Assembly: GCA_014379815.1 (NCBI GenBank)
Contig: JACMLA010000805.1
Coordinates: 1 to 7,418 of the forward strand
DNA from: Bryobacteraceae bacterium
GTDB lineage: Bacteria > Acidobacteriota > Terriglobia > Bryobacterales > Bryobacteraceae
DNA: 7,418 nt
Direction of reading: 5' to 3'
The translations under genes and the position numbers were made by a program. This document shows positions 1-5,385 of the stretch, one piece after another; within the stretch, counting starts at the first letter, position 1; each line of letters begins with the position of its first letter. Under the pieces are notes generated by a model. It was given only the letters and a program-made list of their open reading frames with translations, was not told where the DNA came from and did not search any database.

Positions 1-878
1 ATCTTGCCAACGCAATCGGCTTCGTCATTGTCCTTGAGCAGGGTGTAGTAGTGCCGCATCAACTCGTAGCGCTGCATCTCGGTTGGCACGTCGTACCGGC
101 CTTCATTCAAAAATTGTTCTACCTGGCGGAAGATCCATGGATTGGACGATGCGGCACGGCCAATCATGACGGCGTCGCAATTGGTCTCCCGTACCATGCG
201 AATCGCATCTTCCGGCGTTAGGACGTCTCCGTTTCCGATCACTGGAATCGTAACGGCACTTTTCAGTTCAGCGATTCGCTGCCAGTCGGAGATGCCGCTG
301 TATCCCTGCTCGCGGGTACGGGGATGCAGGGCAACAGCAGCCAGACCACAGTTTTCGGCGAGCCGCCCCATGTGCACGTGGACCAGTTCTTTATCGTTCC
401 ACCCAGCCCGGAACTTGCACGTCAGCGGGATGCGGATTGCCTTCTTAACGGTCGTCAGGATCTCTTCCACCAGGGGAAGATCCCGCAATAGTCCTGAGCC
501 TCCGTTGCACTTGACCACCTTGTTAACAGGACATCCAAAATTGATGTCGACAATGTCGAATCCCATGTCTTCGCACATGCTCGCCGCATGAGCCATGACA
601 GAAGGCTCGGACCCGAAGAGTTGTGCCGAGATGGGATGCTCGCCGGGCTCAAACGCCAGATAACGCATCGCGAAAGTCCGCCTGCGTGCCGTCTTGGACT
701 GCACGACTCCATGCGAACTGGTGAACTCAGTCATGAGCAGTCCGCACCCGCCCTGATTGCGGATCAGCTGGCGGAACACGGTATCGGTGACCCCTGCCAT
801 GGGTGCCAGCACGGTCGCTGGAGCGATGCGAACCGGGCCGACGCAATATTGTGCGGGGAACACGCTCATTGTTTCCAT
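1..878 (-). CDS. dusB: tRNA-dihydrouridine synthase, DusB-like (partial, 3' end outside window)
   Basis: This enzyme reduces specific uridines in tRNA to dihydrouridine, using FMN and NADPH in the cytoplasm. I translated 292 residues on the reverse strand before the reading frame leaves the window. Near the N-terminus is the Dus flavin-binding signature LAPMAGVTDTVFR (about residues 24-36). INFGCP follows, with the proposed catalytic cysteine at C116, then NGGSGLL, the tRNA/FMN-contacting HPRTR (185-189), IGNGDV (214-219) and the phosphate-binding IGRAA (239-243). The family usually has 320-360 residues, so only the C-terminal helical domain is largely missing. Two in-frame ATGs are possible, at 878 and 869; neither has a good Shine-Dalgarno sequence, and I give the longer form. 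The gene is transcribed away from the oxidoreductase gene across a short divergent spacer. The family call is very secure; the DusB subgroup is likely rather than proven. Confidence 0.95.
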   Translation of the reverse strand, partial: METMSVFPAQYCVGPVRIAPATVLAPMAGVTDTVFRQLIRNQGGCGLLMTEFTSSHGVVQSKTARRRTFAMRYLAFEPGEHPISAQLFGSEPSVMAHAASMCEDMGFDIVDINFGCPVNKVVKCNGGSGLLRDLPLVEEILTTVKKAIRIPLTCKFRAGWNDKELVHVHMGRLAENCGLAAVALHPRTREQGYSGISDWQRIAELKSAVTIPVIGNGDVLTPEDAIRMVRETNCDAVMIGRAASSNPWIFRQVEQFLNEGRYDVPTEMQRYELMRHYYTLLKDNDEADCVGK

Positions 879-916
879 TGTAAAAGATATTGTCGGCAGG
901 TTAGCCGAAATTGCCC

Positions 917-925
917 TGATATACT
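917..925 (+). promoter_or_regulatory. Putative extended -10 promoter for the oxidoreductase-thrB-mutY run
   Basis: TGATATACT fits the extended -10 pattern TGnTATAAT, with five of six hexamer bases matching. It lies 34 bp before the TTG start codon, so transcription would begin near 932 and leave a short leader of about 28 nt. No convincing -35 box sits 16-18 bp upstream, as is common for extended -10 promoters. The site is in the 81-bp spacer between the divergent dusB-like gene and the oxidoreductase gene, the only obvious place for a promoter serving the three-gene run. It is assigned by pattern only. Confidence 0.4.
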
Positions 926-943
926 CTGAGTTCATCCCCGCAC

Positions 944-948
944 AGGAG
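944..948 (+). promoter_or_regulatory. Shine-Dalgarno site deciding the TTG start at 960
   Basis: AGGAG lies 11 nt before the TTG at 960-962. This is slightly long spacing but is the only purine-rich core in the leader. It supports the TTG, because no in-frame ATG or GTG exists before the Rossmann-fold motif begins. Confidence 0.55.
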
Positions 949-959
949 ACCTCACCCCA

Positions 960-1997
960 TTGAGAGTTGGAGTTATCGGCACTGGTGCCATCTCGTGGAA
1001 GCACGCGCAAGCATATAAGAACATCGGCTTTGAGGTGACCGCGTGCACCGACATCAGCGAAGAGAATGGCCGCAAGTTCGCCGAAGCAAATGGAGCGGAG
1101 TACTTGCCTTCCTACGAGGCCGTGTGCCGTCATCCGAAGGTCGACTACGTGGATGTCTGCACATTTCCCGACTTCCGTCTCCAGCCAATCGAGATCTGCG
1201 CTGAGACTAAGAAACATGTCCAGGTTCAGAAGCCGGTGTCGACCACACTTGCCACTGCACGCCAGATGGTGGAAGTCGCGAGGAAAGCGGGCATTGTCCT
1301 TGGCGTTGTCAGCCAGCATCGTTTTGACGACTCGGTCATCTTCCTGAAGAAGGCCATCGCCGACGGCCGCATGGGGCGCATCCTGCAGGCCGATGCGTAC
1401 GTAAAGTGGTGGCGCTCCGCTGAGTATTACGGTCGCCCTATCAAAGGAAGCTGGAGCGTGGAAGGCGGCGGGGCTCTGATCAATCAGGCGGTCCATCAGG
1501 TAGACGTGCTGCTCTATCTCCTGGGGCCGGTGAAGGAACTGTTCGCCTGCTGGCAATTAGGTGCCCTGCACAAGATTGAGAGCGAAGACGTGATCACCGC
1601 ATTGCTGCAATACCAGAGCGGAGCGACCGGAGTGATTCAGGCAGCCACTGCGTTCTGGCCGGGCTATTCGGAGCGGATTGAGATCCACGGCACGAAAGGC
1701 AGCGCGATCATTACGGGCGATAAGCTCACTTCCTGGGACGTTGCGGACGACGTTGCGGACCACGATAGAGACCCGGCTCCTCTGGCCAAAGACGTAGCCT
1801 CGGGCGCCTCCGATCCCATGGCGATTTCGCTGGAGCCATTCGAGCGGCAGTTCCTCGATTTCGGACGCGCTTGCGAGTCTGGCACCGCGCCGCTGGTCAG
1901 CGGGGAAGAGGGCTATCGTGCTCTCGAGGTCGTTCTGTCGGCTTACGAATCGTGTCGGTCGGGTACGAAGATCGCGCTCTCTCACCAGGCAGTCTGA
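960..1997 (+). CDS. Gfo/Idh/MocA-family NAD(P)-dependent oxidoreductase
   Basis: This is a 345-residue cytoplasmic dehydrogenase of the glucose-fructose oxidoreductase / inositol dehydrogenase / MocA family, whose members oxidise or reduce sugars, inositols and related polyols. The N-terminal Rossmann fold opens with GVIGTGAIS (residues 4-12). The usual catalytic EKP is QKP here (90-92), with K91 as the expected catalytic lysine. GGGALINQAVHQVD (169-182) carries the conserved active-site His179 and Asp182. EIHGTKGSA (241-249) and SGEEGYRALEVV (314-325) are typical of the C-terminal substrate domain. The start is TTG, chosen because the fold begins immediately after it and AGGAG precedes it. 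The stop overlaps the thrB start (TGATG), pointing to translational coupling. A perfect 12-bp tandem repeat encodes DVADDVAD at 260-267. Family membership is clear, but the substrate cannot be told from sequence and nothing nearby suggests one. Confidence 0.93.
   Translation: MRVGVIGTGAISWKHAQAYKNIGFEVTACTDISEENGRKFAEANGAEYLPSYEAVCRHPKVDYVDVCTFPDFRLQPIEICAETKKHVQVQKPVSTTLATARQMVEVARKAGIVLGVVSQHRFDDSVIFLKKAIADGRMGRILQADAYVKWWRSAEYYGRPIKGSWSVEGGGALINQAVHQVDVLLYLLGPVKELFACWQLGALHKIESEDVITALLQYQSGATGVIQAATAFWPGYSERIEIHGTKGSAIITGDKLTSWDVADDVADHDRDPAPLAKDVASGASDPMAISLEPFERQFLDFGRACESGTAPLVSGEEGYRALEVVLSAYESCRSGTKIALSHQAV
1737..1760 (+). repeat. Perfect 12-bp tandem repeat inside the oxidoreductase gene
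   Basis: The unit GACGTTGCGGAC occurs twice with no mismatch and is in register with the codons, giving DVAD-DVAD. It lies just after the conserved IHGTKG strand, in a variable loop of the C-terminal domain. This is consistent with a small slippage or duplication event that the protein tolerates. Confidence 0.9.
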
Positions 1998-2950
1998 TGT
2001 ATACGACCGTTCGCGTCCCCGCTTCGAGCGCCAATCTTGGACCTGGTTTCGACGCTCTTGGCCTTGCGCTCAGCGTCTTTCTAACCTGCCGGTTCCGGCG
2101 TGCTCCCGAGTTGAGCATTCGCGTATCCGGGAAGAATGCCGCGGACATTCCTACGGACGATTCGAATCTGATCTGGCAGACAGCACTGCGTGTTGCGTCC
2201 GATGTGCAGTGTGCGCTTCCGCCAATTGAGCTGGAGATCGAGAACGACATCCCTCTTGGTAAGGGTCTTGGCTCCAGCGCGGCGGCTCTTACGGCAGGAG
2301 TGATCATCGCCGACCAGTTGCTGGGGTTGAACTGGAAGCCCCTGCGGATCGTCGATGAGGCGGCAAGGATCGAAGGTCACCCCGACAATGTTGCGGCGTG
2401 CGTTCTGGGCTCGATTGTCGTAAGTGCGATTGATCGTGGTGGAGCTGCGCGTGTCGTTCGACTGGAGCTCTCTGAAAAGTTCGACGTGGCTGTCGTTGTG
2501 CCTGATTTTGAACTGCCGACAAGCCAGGCCCGTGCGGTACTTCCAGACTCGTACTCGCGGGAAGATGCAATCTTCAATGTCCAGAGGTCGGCGCTGCTGG
2601 TTTCCGCTCTGGCGAGTGGAAACAGCTCGGCATTCCCAGCGGCACTCGACGACCGCATGCATCAGCCTTACCGGGCGGCACTGGTACCGGGTCTGGATGA
2701 GATCGTCCGGCTGCGGGCACCAGGACTTCTGGGGTGCACGCTCAGCGGTGCGGGACCGTCCATTCTGGTCTTCTTCGAACGCGGCAGCGGAGCCGTCTGC
2801 GAGCTGGTTTGCCAGATCTTCGCATTGCACGGCAGACATTCCGAGGTAATCCCGGCGCGCATTGCACGAGAGGGATACTCCGTAACGACCGATGTCGAGA
2901 CCCATGTCGAGACCGATGGAGTTCGCATCCCTTCTGCTCGAGTGGTATAG
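1997..2950 (+). CDS. thrB: Homoserine kinase
   Basis: ThrB phosphorylates L-homoserine with ATP to O-phosphohomoserine, the step before threonine synthase; it acts in the cytoplasm. The 317-residue product has all three GHMP-kinase signatures: the N-terminal VPASSANLGPGFDALGLAL (7-25), the ATP-binding loop PLGKGLGSSAA (86-96), and the C-terminal glycine-rich TLSGAGPSI (248-256). EGHPDNVA (127-134) and VPDFELPTSQARAVLP (168-183) are characteristic of ThrB within this superfamily. Length matches the usual 300-320 residues. The start ATG shares its A with the TGA of the upstream gene. An upstream in-frame ATG (1871) would add 42 residues with no family resemblance and is rejected. The 3' end overlaps mutY and contains a 12-bp near-repeat giving the tail DVETHVETD. 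No other threonine-pathway gene is visible here. Confidence 0.96.
   Translation: MYTTVRVPASSANLGPGFDALGLALSVFLTCRFRRAPELSIRVSGKNAADIPTDDSNLIWQTALRVASDVQCALPPIELEIENDIPLGKGLGSSAAALTAGVIIADQLLGLNWKPLRIVDEAARIEGHPDNVAACVLGSIVVSAIDRGGAARVVRLELSEKFDVAVVVPDFELPTSQARAVLPDSYSREDAIFNVQRSALLVSALASGNSSAFPAALDDRMHQPYRAALVPGLDEIVRLRAPGLLGCTLSGAGPSILVFFERGSGAVCELVCQIFALHGRHSEVIPARIAREGYSVTTDVETHVETDGVRIPSARVV
2892..2915 (+). repeat. 12-bp imperfect tandem repeat in the thrB/mutY overlap
   Basis: Two adjacent 12-bp units, ATGTCGAGACCC and ATGTCGAGACCG, differ only in the last base and are followed by another ATG. In the thrB frame they give VET-HVET; in the mutY frame they give MSRP-MSRP-M. The repeat therefore supplies three in-frame candidate start codons for mutY, at 2892, 2904 and 2916, each of the last two preceded by GAGA. 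Confidence 0.85.
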
Positions 2951-3917
2951 CCACAGCCATCGCGACCTGCCGTGGCGGCGTACGCGTGACCCTTATGCAA
3001 TCTGGGTGTCTGAGATCATGCTGCAGCAAACCAGAGTTGCGGCGGTCATCCCCTTCTATCAGCGTTTCCTGCAGCGCTTCCCTGATGTGAGATCTCTGGC
3101 AGAGGCACCGGAAGAAGAGTTGCTGGCGGCATGGGCGGGTCTTGGCTACTATAGCCGCGTTCGCAACATGCAGAAAGCTGCGCGTGCCATGAAGGGAATC
3201 TTTCCTGAGACCTATGCGGAGATTCGCTCTCTGCCAGGCATTGGAGACTACACTGCTGCAGCGATTGCCAGCATCGCATTTGGATTGGCCCATGCAGCGG
3301 TAGATGGTAACGCTCTGCGCGTGTTAAGCCGGGTCACGGGTGACGCGGGCGATATCGGAACAGGTCCAGTAAAGACGCGGCTGACTGCGGTCGCCAACAG
3401 GCTACTGCGCTGTGAGGAACCTGGCACGTACAACCAGGCGGTGATGGAACTTGGGGCGACCCTGTGCCTTCCAAGGTCGCCGCAATGCCTGCTGTGTCCG
3501 GTGTCTCCGGTATGCGAGGCCTTTCGCACAGGATGCCAGAATCAGCTTCCGGTGAAGGCACGGAAAGCCCCGGCGATTCGAAAACTTTGCAGGGTCTTCG
3601 TGATTGAGCGGGAGCAGGGACTGCTGCTGTGGAGGCGTCAGGATCCCTCGGAGAAACTCGTTGGCTTCTGGGAATTACCCGAAGCCGAGCAGTTCGACGG
3701 CCCTGCACCCGATGGTGAGATTCTGGGCACGTTTCGGCATGCCATCACGAATCACCAGTACACGTTCGAAGTGCGGGTAATTCCAAAAGAAATCGCACTG
3801 CCTGCCCTGAGGAACCGATTTGAATTCGCATGGATTCCAGATGTAAAATTCCAGCAAATTGTTCTCAGCACGACGACGCGTAAGGCACTGTCGCTCAGGA
3901 ATGTACGAGCGATGTGA
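2916..3917 (+). CDS. mutY: A/G-specific adenine DNA glycosylase MutY
   Basis: MutY removes adenine mispaired with 8-oxoguanine or guanine, starting base-excision repair on DNA. From ATG 2916 the protein has 333 residues. SEIMLQQTRV (32-41) carries the catalytic Glu33, LPGIGDYTAAAI (106-117) is the helix-hairpin-helix, and VDGNALRV (129-136) holds the catalytic Asp130. Cysteines 184, 191, 194 and 200 have the C-X6-C-X2-C-X5-C spacing of the [4Fe-4S] cluster. From about residue 225 the NUDIX-like 8-oxoG recognition domain follows, including FRHAITNHQYTFEV. Length is close to the usual 340-360. I chose 2916 because the family begins a few residues before the EWY...DLPW segment; ATGs at 2892 and 2904 are also possible. 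The gene overlaps thrB by 35 nt (59 nt from the earliest start). No clear terminator follows it. Confidence 0.96.
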   Translation: MEFASLLLEWYSHSHRDLPWRRTRDPYAIWVSEIMLQQTRVAAVIPFYQRFLQRFPDVRSLAEAPEEELLAAWAGLGYYSRVRNMQKAARAMKGIFPETYAEIRSLPGIGDYTAAAIASIAFGLAHAAVDGNALRVLSRVTGDAGDIGTGPVKTRLTAVANRLLRCEEPGTYNQAVMELGATLCLPRSPQCLLCPVSPVCEAFRTGCQNQLPVKARKAPAIRKLCRVFVIEREQGLLLWRRQDPSEKLVGFWELPEAEQFDGPAPDGEILGTFRHAITNHQYTFEVRVIPKEIALPALRNRFEFAWIPDVKFQQIVLSTTTRKALSLRNVRAM

Positions 3918-3949
3918 AATTTTTGCAAACTGGCTTGCTTTCGAAATTT

Positions 3950-3969
3950 GTCGGGTTAGCCTGAGGATA
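3950..3969 (+). repeat. Conserved 20-bp block before the A1 start codon
   Basis: This block matches 5366-5385 before the A2 start at 16 of 20 positions, with the first ten bases identical (GTCGGGTTAG). Sequence further upstream is unrelated in the two copies, so it marks the left edge of the duplicated unit. It includes a GAGG three bases from the ATG, unusually close for a ribosome-binding site. I could not identify a promoter in it. Confidence 0.7.
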
Positions 3970-5262
3970 ATGAATCGGCAAAATCTTATTTATTGGGCTA
4001 AGTGCACAACTATCTTTACCGTGGTTTCACTTACCGTGTATGGGTTCAGCGGAGGCCCTCCACCGCGGTCGGCTGGCGTGCCTGGAGAAGGTAGCTGTGT
4101 GAGTTGCCATGCGGGAACGGCCGTCAATGCCGGGCCAGGCAGAGTCGAAGTTACGTACTCGGGTGGCAGCACTTATACAGCGGGTGAGCGGGGTACGTTT
4201 ACGGTCGTAATTACAGATCCAACGGCGCAGCGTTATGGTTTCCAGGCTTCTGCACGGCTGGCCAGCAACGTGAGCGGCGGTCAGGCAGGCACCTTGACTG
4301 CAGGAGCGGGTACCGCTGTGGTCACTGCCGCAGGTTTGCAGTTCGTCAATCATGATGCAACTCGCAACACAACTGGCCGGTTTACCTTCGAATGGACGCC
4401 TCCGGAAGCGGCAGCGGGCAATGTGACCCTCTATGTTGCGGCGAATGCGGCTAACGGGACGGGCGGAGCTGGCGGCGATCGCATCTATACCGCCAACATT
4501 GCGTTGACTCCTGCTGCGTCCGGTCCACCAGCTCAGCGCCCCGCTGTGACTAGCGGAGGTGTTGCGAATACCTGGTCTGCTTCCCCCTCGATCGCGACGA
4601 ATACGTGGATCTCGATTTTTGGGACCAACTTCAGCGCGGAAACACGCACTTGGGACGGATCGCCCGAGTTCGCCCAGAACCGGCTTCCGATGTCGCTTGG
4701 TGGCGTAAGAGTGACCATCGGCGGCAGGGCAGCTCCGGTGTATTTCATCAGTCCCGGACAGGTCAACGCTCTTGTGCCGGACGATACTGCAACTGGTAAT
4801 CAGCCATTGGTTGTTACGAACAGCGCGGGCGAGAGCACCCCGGTAACGATCGTTCGCCAGAACCTTTCACCCGGGCTGCTAACCACAACCTCAGAAGGCA
4901 GACTACGGGTAATTGGGCGCCTGAACTCTGACGCGAACGTTGTTCTCGGACTCCCAGCGCGGCCGTTCCGGGTTGGCGAACTCGTTCAGTTCTATGCCAC
5001 CGGACTAGGACCGACGACTCCTGTGATTCCGATCGAGAACGTTGTAGGAACACCGGCGACTCTGGTCAACACGCCTTCGATCCGGATCAACAACGTTCCG
5101 GTCAGTGTGGTGGGTTCGGCCTTCGTCGGATCTGGCCTGTATCAGATCAATGGAACGATCCCGGACCTCCCGACCGGCGAACACACGGTGATTATTGAGG
5201 CGGGTGGCACGCAAAGCCCTCAAAGTCCTCAGGCCATCACGATCCTGATTCAGCGGCCTTAA
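3970..5262 (+). CDS. Exported protein A1: Reeler/choice-of-anchor V-like domain with CxxCH, plus TIGR03437 C-terminal domain
   Basis: The 430-residue product starts with a signal peptide (MNRQNLIYWAK, then a hydrophobic stretch to about residue 27), so it should be exported across the inner membrane. Residues ~30-183 resemble the Reeler/'choice-of-anchor V' group: GVPGEGSC, CVSCH (Cys43, Cys46, His47), YSGGSTYTAGE, YGFQASARL, and a closing GDRIYTANIALTP. CxxCH is also the c-type haem motif, but a single site here may be structural. Residues ~187-430 match the TIGR03437 domain common in Solibacter: TWISIFGTNF, LPMSLGGVRVTIGG, FISPGQVNALVP, VQFYATGLGP, GSGLYQINGTIPDLPTG. No membrane anchor or sorting tail is seen. 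An ORF extends upstream to 3859, but the paralogue A2 begins at the equivalent MNR and has a stop just before it. Molecular function is unknown. Confidence 0.88.
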   Translation: MNRQNLIYWAKCTTIFTVVSLTVYGFSGGPPPRSAGVPGEGSCVSCHAGTAVNAGPGRVEVTYSGGSTYTAGERGTFTVVITDPTAQRYGFQASARLASNVSGGQAGTLTAGAGTAVVTAAGLQFVNHDATRNTTGRFTFEWTPPEAAAGNVTLYVAANAANGTGGAGGDRIYTANIALTPAASGPPAQRPAVTSGGVANTWSASPSIATNTWISIFGTNFSAETRTWDGSPEFAQNRLPMSLGGVRVTIGGRAAPVYFISPGQVNALVPDDTATGNQPLVVTNSAGESTPVTIVRQNLSPGLLTTTSEGRLRVIGRLNSDANVVLGLPARPFRVGELVQFYATGLGPTTPVIPIENVVGTPATLVNTPSIRINNVPVSVVGSAFVGSGLYQINGTIPDLPTGEHTVIIEAGGTQSPQSPQAITILIQRP

Positions 5263-5274
5263 GCTTACAGTCGG

Positions 5275-5365
5275 ATGACTCCGACGTTACGATTTGTCTC
5301 CCTCTGCTGTACTGGGTCATCTTTCTGATGGCCCAGTCTTTTTCTCCGCATTACCCTGGGCCTTA
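5275..5365 (+). pseudogene. Relic of the 5' end (start codon and signal peptide) of a second gene B
   Basis: This spacer after A1 aligns with the start of gene B at 6745. TCGGATG surrounds the ATG in both. The relic reads MTPTLRFVSL, against MSATL-PPTS-RLVSL in B; the PPTS difference is a clean 12-nt gap. One base is then missing after CTC. Restoring it gives LYWVIFLMAQSFSP, against LCWAIALVAQPSSP in B, with hydrophobic character kept throughout. As it stands the frame stops at 5326-5328 after 17 codons. Similarity fades after about 5350, near the junction with the block preceding A2. The pattern of in-frame gap, conservative replacements and single frameshift indicates past coding use. A short expressed peptide is possible but unlikely. 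Confidence 0.7.
5311..5343 (+). terminator. Rho-independent terminator after A1
   Basis: ACTGGGTCATC (5311-5321) and GATGGCCCAGT (5327-5337) form an 11-bp stem with one G·U pair, closed by the loop TTTCT. The stem is followed directly by CTTTTTC. It lies 48 bp after the A1 stop, is well placed to end transcription from A1 or the mutY run, and separates these genes from A2. It sits entirely within the relic of gene B. Confidence 0.8.
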
Positions 5366-5385
5366 GTCGGGTTAGGCTGTAGGTA
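5366..5385 (+). repeat. Conserved 20-bp block before the A2 start codon
   Basis: This is the partner of the block at 3950-3969 (16 of 20 bases the same). It contains an in-frame TAG at 5380-5382, so translation of A2 cannot start earlier than ATG 5386. AGG lies only two bases before the ATG, which is a poor ribosome-binding arrangement. Because a terminator lies just upstream, A2 must have its own promoter in or near this block, but I see no clear -35/-10 pair. Confidence 0.65.

Noticed and set aside
877..882. TACAAT on the reverse strand as a -10 box giving a leaderless dusB-like mRNA
   Set aside because: There is no -35 at suitable spacing, and the hexamer overlaps the first candidate start codon; too weak to list.
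142..929. Plus-strand ORFs opposite the dusB-like gene
   Set aside because: They lie antisense to a frame with full Dus motifs, and their translations have no recognisable domain.
1871..1996. Upstream extension of thrB by 42 residues
   Set aside because: The extension overlaps the end of the oxidoreductase and is arginine-rich with no ThrB similarity; the family starts at MYTTVRVPASSANLGPG.
2081..3293. Long reverse-strand ORFs opposite thrB and mutY
   Set aside because: They arise from codon bias in a GC-rich genome, opposite two well-conserved enzymes, and resemble nothing.
3918..3950. Possible terminator after mutY (GCAA/TTGC with flanking AAATTT)
   Set aside because: The stem is four base pairs with mismatched flanks, too weak to act as an intrinsic terminator.
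3859..3969. Upstream extension of A1 by 37 residues
   Set aside because: It overlaps the end of mutY and would place a charged segment before the signal peptide; A2 begins at the equivalent MNR with a stop codon just before it.
5270..5285. Small perfect hairpin (GTCGGA / TCCGAC, 4-nt loop) after A1
   Set aside because: It has only six pairs, no following T-run, and overlaps the relic ATG; not convincing as a second terminator or an operator.
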